From positions 16,113,100 through 16,138,099 of the forward strand of contig NC_135556.1 of assembly GCF_964340395.1 (NCBI RefSeq): DNA of 25,000 bases, given 5' to 3'. Positions within the stretch are counted from its first letter, which is position 1. Every line of letters starts with the position of its first letter. Source of the stretch: Glandiceps talaboti (lineage: Eukaryota > Hemichordata > Enteropneusta > Spengelidae). Of the stretch, positions 19,911 to 25,000 are shown piece by piece. The notes below the pieces were generated by a model, which worked only from the letters and a program-made list of their open reading frames with translations, searched no databases and had not been told where the DNA came from. The translations under genes were made by a program, and so were the position numbers.

Positions 19911-21452
19911 TTGTGTCATAACGCATCATTACGAAAAGTATAATATAGTATTAGATACTAAAGATAACAAGTTAAACTAGTCGTTTGAGATTTGACATTC
20001 AACTTTTTCTTGGTATGGATTCTGTGTCTGTGCTATGTATTAGTTATGCCTTTCCAATTTCCTGTAATTACCACAATGCGATCCATACATAACCCAATGT
20101 TACATTGCTAGTATACTGGAATGACGGCTATCTCTGCTGTACGTGCTTTAAACCAATCACATCGAATGCAAATTGGTACAAAGAGACGCCTAGTCGGCAG
20201 ACACATTTACAGTCAAATGTATGCTTCACATTATATAAAACAGAATTGATATGAATCATACACCACTGGTAGATATATAACCTGTATTCCATTTATACAG
20301 CTGCTTGTACAATGTAATACCAGCTTCAGGAATACTCACCTTGATACATTTTAAATAATATTAAAATGTTATATATACTGATTCATTAAATACAGTTTAA
20401 AGGTGCTGACATTCGCAAAAGTGTATAATTCATTTCGGACATCCCACCTTTGTTTTATTTGTGCAATCTTAAATAATGAAGATTGAATAAATGATAGATA
20501 GACTTGGTACTAGTTCATAGTAGTTACAGTTTATGTAGATAGGCGGGTCGGTGGTTGGGTGAGTAGGTACATGACTAGGTATGTGCATGTATACTTGTAT
20601 TTTATGTGTACCTGTGTTTGTGCGAGTATATGTCCAGTGTTATATATCTTTAACATGTTTATGACGTCCTCGCCAATATATCCCTCGTCGAAGCCTGTCA
20701 GTACACCTGGTTGGGATCAGTCTTTATACATGTATAACTTTTCAAGTGTGAAGTTTAACAAAAAAAGGCCAAAAGTTTTTAAAACTTACCCCTGCGCCCT
20801 AACATATATAAGATGGCCAAATCCAAATTGACCATTCCCAGTGACGTTGACGTCAAGTTCTGTTGACGCATTACTGTGAGTTAAGAATCCCCTTGCTTGA
20901 ATGAAATATTATTTGCATAGGCGTATACGTCAGCACGATTGTGAAACTGTTTACCTTGCTGCATTATACTTTGCATTGTACGCTATGTAATATGTATCAT
21001 CAAATATAACCTGTGCTGACATCAATTTTACCTGATTTTATATATATTCACATACGATGAATATAATTATATTACTAAATATTATATAAAATAAATTATG
21101 AATCAAAGAAAGATCAAATTCAAGATCTGATAATGCAAACACAGAAAAAATGTCTCCACTGCTGAAGAATAATCTGTGAAAAATTTATGAAAAGAATTAT
21201 CAAATATCTATCTCACTCTGGTACATTGTTCTGTTCATGTATTCGACCGGTCAATTCTTCCACCTGCTTTTATATCACTTTTATACTATCAATCAGCCTA
21301 TTCATGACAGCTGCATGAAATCCCCAGCAGATGGTACAAGATAGACAAGATTAATGGATTATTTTGAATATTACAAAGTGTGAATTAATCACAGGTTTTG
21401 GCCCACTTAATTCTACATTGAATTTCGATGTCGATGTCTGTCAAACATGCCC
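19911..21452. other. AT-rich non-coding stretch
   Basis: A 90-codon frame at 20559-20831 (+) has no recognisable domain. A TATATAAG near 20804 is followed about 40 bp later by GTGACGTTGACGTCAAG, but there is no gene downstream to make a promoter call meaningful. Confidence 0.5.
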
Positions 21453-21488
21453 ACATACATACATACATACATACATACATACATACAT

Positions 21489-21539
<51 letters not shown>

Positions 21540-21594
21540 TACATACATACATACATACATACATACATACATACATACATACATACATACATAC
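21453..21594. repeat. Sandwich microsatellite (ACAT)n-(AC)n-(ACAT)n
   Basis: ACAT units run from 21453 to about 21503, AC units from about 21504 to 21534, and ACAT units again to 21594. All frames across it stay open (HTYI repeats on +, MYVC repeats on -), which explains the overlapping 60-100-codon frames; none is a gene. Confidence 0.97.
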
Positions 21595-23131
21595 TGTGGT
21601 GTAGCCAGTGATTCAAAGAAGGTGGTATGCATTTGTATATGTGTGATGTAGCAACTGCATCTGTAAGCCGTCGCTTATAAATGCCAATCCAATAGTATAA
21701 AGTGTCAAGCAAACGTAAATATGTATACTAGAACTTAATGAGTACACTACTTTGAGTTCATACTCAAGAGACACAAGAGCAGGCTATATATGTAGCTAGA
21801 TAAAGTAAGATGCATTAAGTGATATGGCAGCACATTATGTATCAGACCAAATAGTTTACCAAAGTGTCTTTGTAGAAAAGATAAAAAAATAATCATAGGT
21901 AAAGTATATTTTAATAACTTGCATGAACGATAGTGTCGTTATGGAATGCAATATTTAGGGAAAATTATGTCTCAAGGTTTACCCAATTGCTATGGATATT
22001 CTTGTGAATCCTTGAATACCATGTGACACCATGATTTGACGTCTTTGAAATGCATTTTCACGGGACTTTCACTTCTGATGTCAGCATTTTAAATCGGGTG
22101 TATTTTTTTTCTTAAGTTGTAGAAGCGGCATGGGGTTCCATAACGTTTGATTCCAAGGGCTAATGATCAGACCATTCAGACCATTTTTATATACTGTAGG
22201 TACTGTGAACATAGAAGTGATCAAACTTTATATAGAAAAAAACACGATACTAATGATAATGGCATATGTATTTTCCATCTGTCTTCCCCTGATCAGAGCT
22301 ATTTCATAGACGTAAGGAACCCTGTCACGGCATTCTCAATAGACTTATTTCGTCATAGGCTAGGGTTATCGATATCGTTCTACCAAAGATTACCATCGCC
22401 GGAAATATGGGCTTCATCCCTCATTGCATTGATATACAGTCAGAAAAACTTGTATAGGCGTTAGACCATATAATATATTGTTTGTATTCCTTCGTTACTT
22501 CTGACATGGAAATGAAATTAAATCGGTAATAGATTCTATTAAAAGCTCTGGTTTGTACCTCATAAAGAGTTAGATTTGGAAGAAATATTTCGTATTTATG
22601 AACATACAGTATACTAAGGAGATTGAACATCAAAGGTTCGGTGAGATGAAATGAAATGAACAAAGAGTGGACCCTGTTGAGGAAAGACCAAAAGACTATA
22701 TTAGGTCGTCATGAGCTGGGCACATTTAATTCAAATAAGTGACTCTTGAACAAAATTTGAAAGCTGACATCTGAGGCTTCTAAATGCGCATCCAATCATT
22801 TCACTGTATTTTATGTATTAAACGTACGTGTGGACGATGTGTTGTATTAGGTTTTCATAAAGTATTTTTAGTGAAAGCGCAAGAAGCAAATTAAATGATC
22901 ATTAGATTGAATTATCAAGTCTAAAAGACATAGTGTATACAACTATAGAACCACATACCCTGGATTTTATTATGATCACATAACAAAGGGAGTTATGGTT
23001 TAGGGTAATCATTTTTATTGGTTATATTCTATTACATTGTATGTATATCAATATGAGATTTTCGCCAAAAGAAATCTTGCCATATTTATATGTAATACTG
23101 CAATGTGGATATGCTGTATATTAAAGTTTAA
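21595..23131. other. AT-rich non-coding stretch
   Basis: The longest non-repeat frame of the window lies here (22147-22464 +, 105 codons) with no domain, signal peptide or family resemblance that I recognise. A minus frame at 22421-22663 is equally featureless. Nothing else is supported. Confidence 0.5.
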
Positions 23132-23298
23132 ATAATTGTATATTTCCAAAGGTCTTTTAATGGCATATCCGTATTTTATGCAACTTGTTTGAAACGCGAT
23201 ATGCTTATACAAATATCAGTACACACATTTATGACACCAGTTACGAAATGTTCTGATTGTTATCAAATTTGCCGCCCACCACCAACACATGTTATTTC
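23132..23298. repeat. Dispersed repeat, copy 2
   Basis: This is the second copy of the repeat at 18203-18361, in the same orientation about 4.9 kb away. It contains a short insertion (CGATATG-like bases after GAAACG) and several substitutions relative to copy 1. Similarity fades after GCCGCCCACCA, though a weaker match (TTATTCTTC against TTTTTCTTC) suggests that it may extend to about 23320. Confidence 0.9.
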
Positions 23299-24340
23299 AA
23301 ATACATAAATATTTTTCTTCTATCAAAATCAATACTGAGCAATATCCAAATTAATGCAAAAACAATTTTTTTAAAAACACATCAATTCTACATTGCCATT
23401 TATATAATAACTTTGCGCTGAACAGTACTCACATCCCTTTGATAGAGCCATATGCTATGAGTACTTTAGTTGGACCGATCAATTTGTGGATGATTTGAAC
23501 GATTGTTGCTTGTAACAGCCACCAATGTACAGCTAATTTGATTTCACATTTCATTTTGTTATTGATGTAGAATATTCATCAAAAGTCTAATATGACATGT
23601 ATGAAATCTATAACATCAGTTAATCTAATTATGATGAATCATACAGATAATACTACAGACATCAAATCGCAATATCATCTAGGACAAAATGTAAATTACT
23701 TCTTAAAAGATCAAATCAACCACGTTCATCAGTATAAATCTTTCAGATAAATATTTTCCAACGAGTCGAAATATGTTAACGGTCGAATACCTGAGTTCTT
23801 TTTTGTCTTTATTAGCATACTTAGCAACCTGGGTTCTGATTCACAAAGAGCATCGACATCTCTTTCCTTTTGTGGTTTATCTAATTTTGCTTCGAACTGA
23901 TGATAACTTATTGTTATAGATAAAGTATTTATCAATTTGATTTACTAATTATTCAAAAACATATACATATATTTGAAAATACAGAAACGGTGTGATTCAA
24001 ATATCAAATGTTTACAAATTGAATGCTTATATAGTCTATATTTCAATTAAAACGAACACAAAAACCATCTATTAAAGCATGCACTTTTACTGAGATCCCA
24101 TCACTCTTTCGCACATTGCCAATAGACAGGGCTTTTTTCTAATGTAGCTAATTGTCCAGCCATTTTCCACCTGCCTATAAAATTTACTGACCCAACTAAC
24201 TTTCAAGAGAAGCTCAGGTCCTCACAATAAGTTATGCACACAGCCGTCAACCCCTAATTGTTTTACCCACGTAATTTTGCAATACAGTTAATTAGCAACA
24301 ATTATAATTCCTCCATACATTAATATTTAACAACGTAGTA
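23299..24340. other. AT-rich non-coding stretch
   Basis: A 68-codon minus frame (23729-23935) has an unusually charged central part (KPQKERDVDALCESEPR) but no clear splice signals or family match. A diverged relative of the 46-bp repeat downstream may lie at about 24152-24190 (TTGTCCAGCC, then CCACCTGCCT). No gene called. Confidence 0.45.
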
Positions 24341-24478
24341 TTTTGTCCTGCCAACCACACCTGTCTGTATACTTTATCGAGTGATCTTTTGTCCATCCAT
24401 GATCCCCTTTCCATACATTTACCAATACAGTATTTTGTCCTGCACATCCAACTTGTCTGTAAACTTTATCGATAAATC
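24341..24478. repeat. 46-bp tandem repeat, three units, alternate units most alike
   Basis: TTTTGTCC recurs at 24341, 24387 and 24433, exactly 46 bp apart each time. Units 1 and 3 are clearly close (TTTTGTCCTGC, then CTGTCTGTA or TTGTCTGTA, then ACTTTATCGA). Unit 2 is diverged (TTTTGTCCATCCA, then CCATACATTTA). The pattern is that of a two-monomer, 92-bp higher-order unit. A decayed partial unit may continue to about 24520 (TTACCGATGAATCT). Confidence 0.7.
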
Positions 24479-25000
24479 TAAGCACTGTTAAGCTCACCTA
24501 CATATAGGACTTACCGATGAATCTTTCAATTATCGTTATTTAAAGACATTTCAATTTACTATACCTCGCACCCTTTGTAGTTTGGGTACTTGGTGCTGCC
24601 TCACTCTTCACTGTGGTTAGTATTTGTGAATTATGGCAAACAACCAATTTTCTATGATTGTATAGCCTACCACGAACTTATTCAGTACGTACAAGTGAAA
24701 TAAGTTGTATTAAACAAGGCCACTGGCAATGTGTAATATTCGTTGGCTATAGTCCACGAGTATTCCACAAGGGGCCATATTATTTGGCTCGTACTTTACA
24801 TCATGTTTTGACAAAATATATACCAAGTAATCTATCTCTTGCTCACTTGCTGACTTGGTAGACGAGAAGTTCTGGTACGCCTATTTGTAAATGAAATTAT
24901 GTCCGGAAGATCCTTTATATGTAAGAAGGTTTATGGGATCTTACATTTTGCTAATTCTTGGCCGAGTCTGACAGGTGATTATCTCGAAGTAATTCTTCGA
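24479..25000. other. Non-coding stretch to the window end
   Basis: A 67-codon + frame (24658-24861) ends without any recognisable motif, and the sequence runs out at the window edge. No gene supported. Confidence 0.45.

Noticed and set aside
20804-20860. TATATAAG followed by TGACGT-type motifs as a possible promoter
   Set aside because: TATA-like strings are frequent in this AT-rich DNA, and no gene follows.
21364-21712. Four overlapping frames of 60-99 codons with HTYI or MYVC repeats
   Set aside because: They are products of the ACAT/AC microsatellite.
22147-22464. 105-codon + frame
   Set aside because: No domain, motif or compositional sign of coding; within chance length.

Overview
This is an AT-rich window of nuclear eukaryotic DNA, most likely from an invertebrate animal. 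It has many long microsatellites, decayed transposable-element pieces and dispersed inverted repeats, and no compact genes. No open reading frame exceeds about 120 codons, and the longest ones are read through microsatellites or are of chance length for this base composition. I see no bacterial-style gene, operon, rRNA, convincing tRNA or CRISPR array. The retrotransposon relic and the GACA-type tail sequences suggest a marine-type invertebrate (mollusc, lophotrochozoan, hemichordate or lancelet-like), but I cannot name the group from this sequence.

Layout. 1-2.59 kb: unassigned AT-rich DNA. 2.59-3.21 kb: the 3' end of a 5'-truncated, frameshifted non-LTR retrotransposon (LINE) on the + strand, with the reverse-transcriptase C-terminal tail, a 3'-UTR stem-loop and an A-rich tail. 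4.71-4.90 kb: a compound TTGG/AATT tetranucleotide tract. 8.80-8.93 kb: a (GACA)(GACG)(GACA) sandwich microsatellite. 9.70-9.93 kb: two long TA tracts around an 80-nt island that holds a tRNA A-box-like motif and a 9-bp hairpin. 12.28-12.39 kb: a short degenerate G-rich repeat. 16.05-16.19 kb: a 142-nt foldback hairpin with three symmetrical tandem G-A mismatches. It is followed to about 17.08 kb by a CpG-richer block full of nested inverted repeats, and together they may be one non-autonomous mobile element. 18.20 and 23.13 kb: two diverged copies of a dispersed repeat of about 160 bp, in the same orientation. 19.75-19.91 kb: a probable transposon-tail relic ending in GACG/GACA, poly-C and CA. 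21.45-21.59 kb: a (CATA)(CA)(CATA) sandwich microsatellite. 24.34-24.48 kb: a 46-bp tandem repeat in which alternate units are the more similar ones.

No host gene can be called with confidence, so there is no set of genes whose joint working could be described. The window is best read as intergenic or intronic DNA shaped by transposons, replication slippage and palindromes. The most unusual item is the 16.05 kb foldback. Six of its eight unpaired positions form three GA-opposite-GA tandem mismatches, and the same GCCGAA(T)GGC motif occurs in both arms and at the tip.
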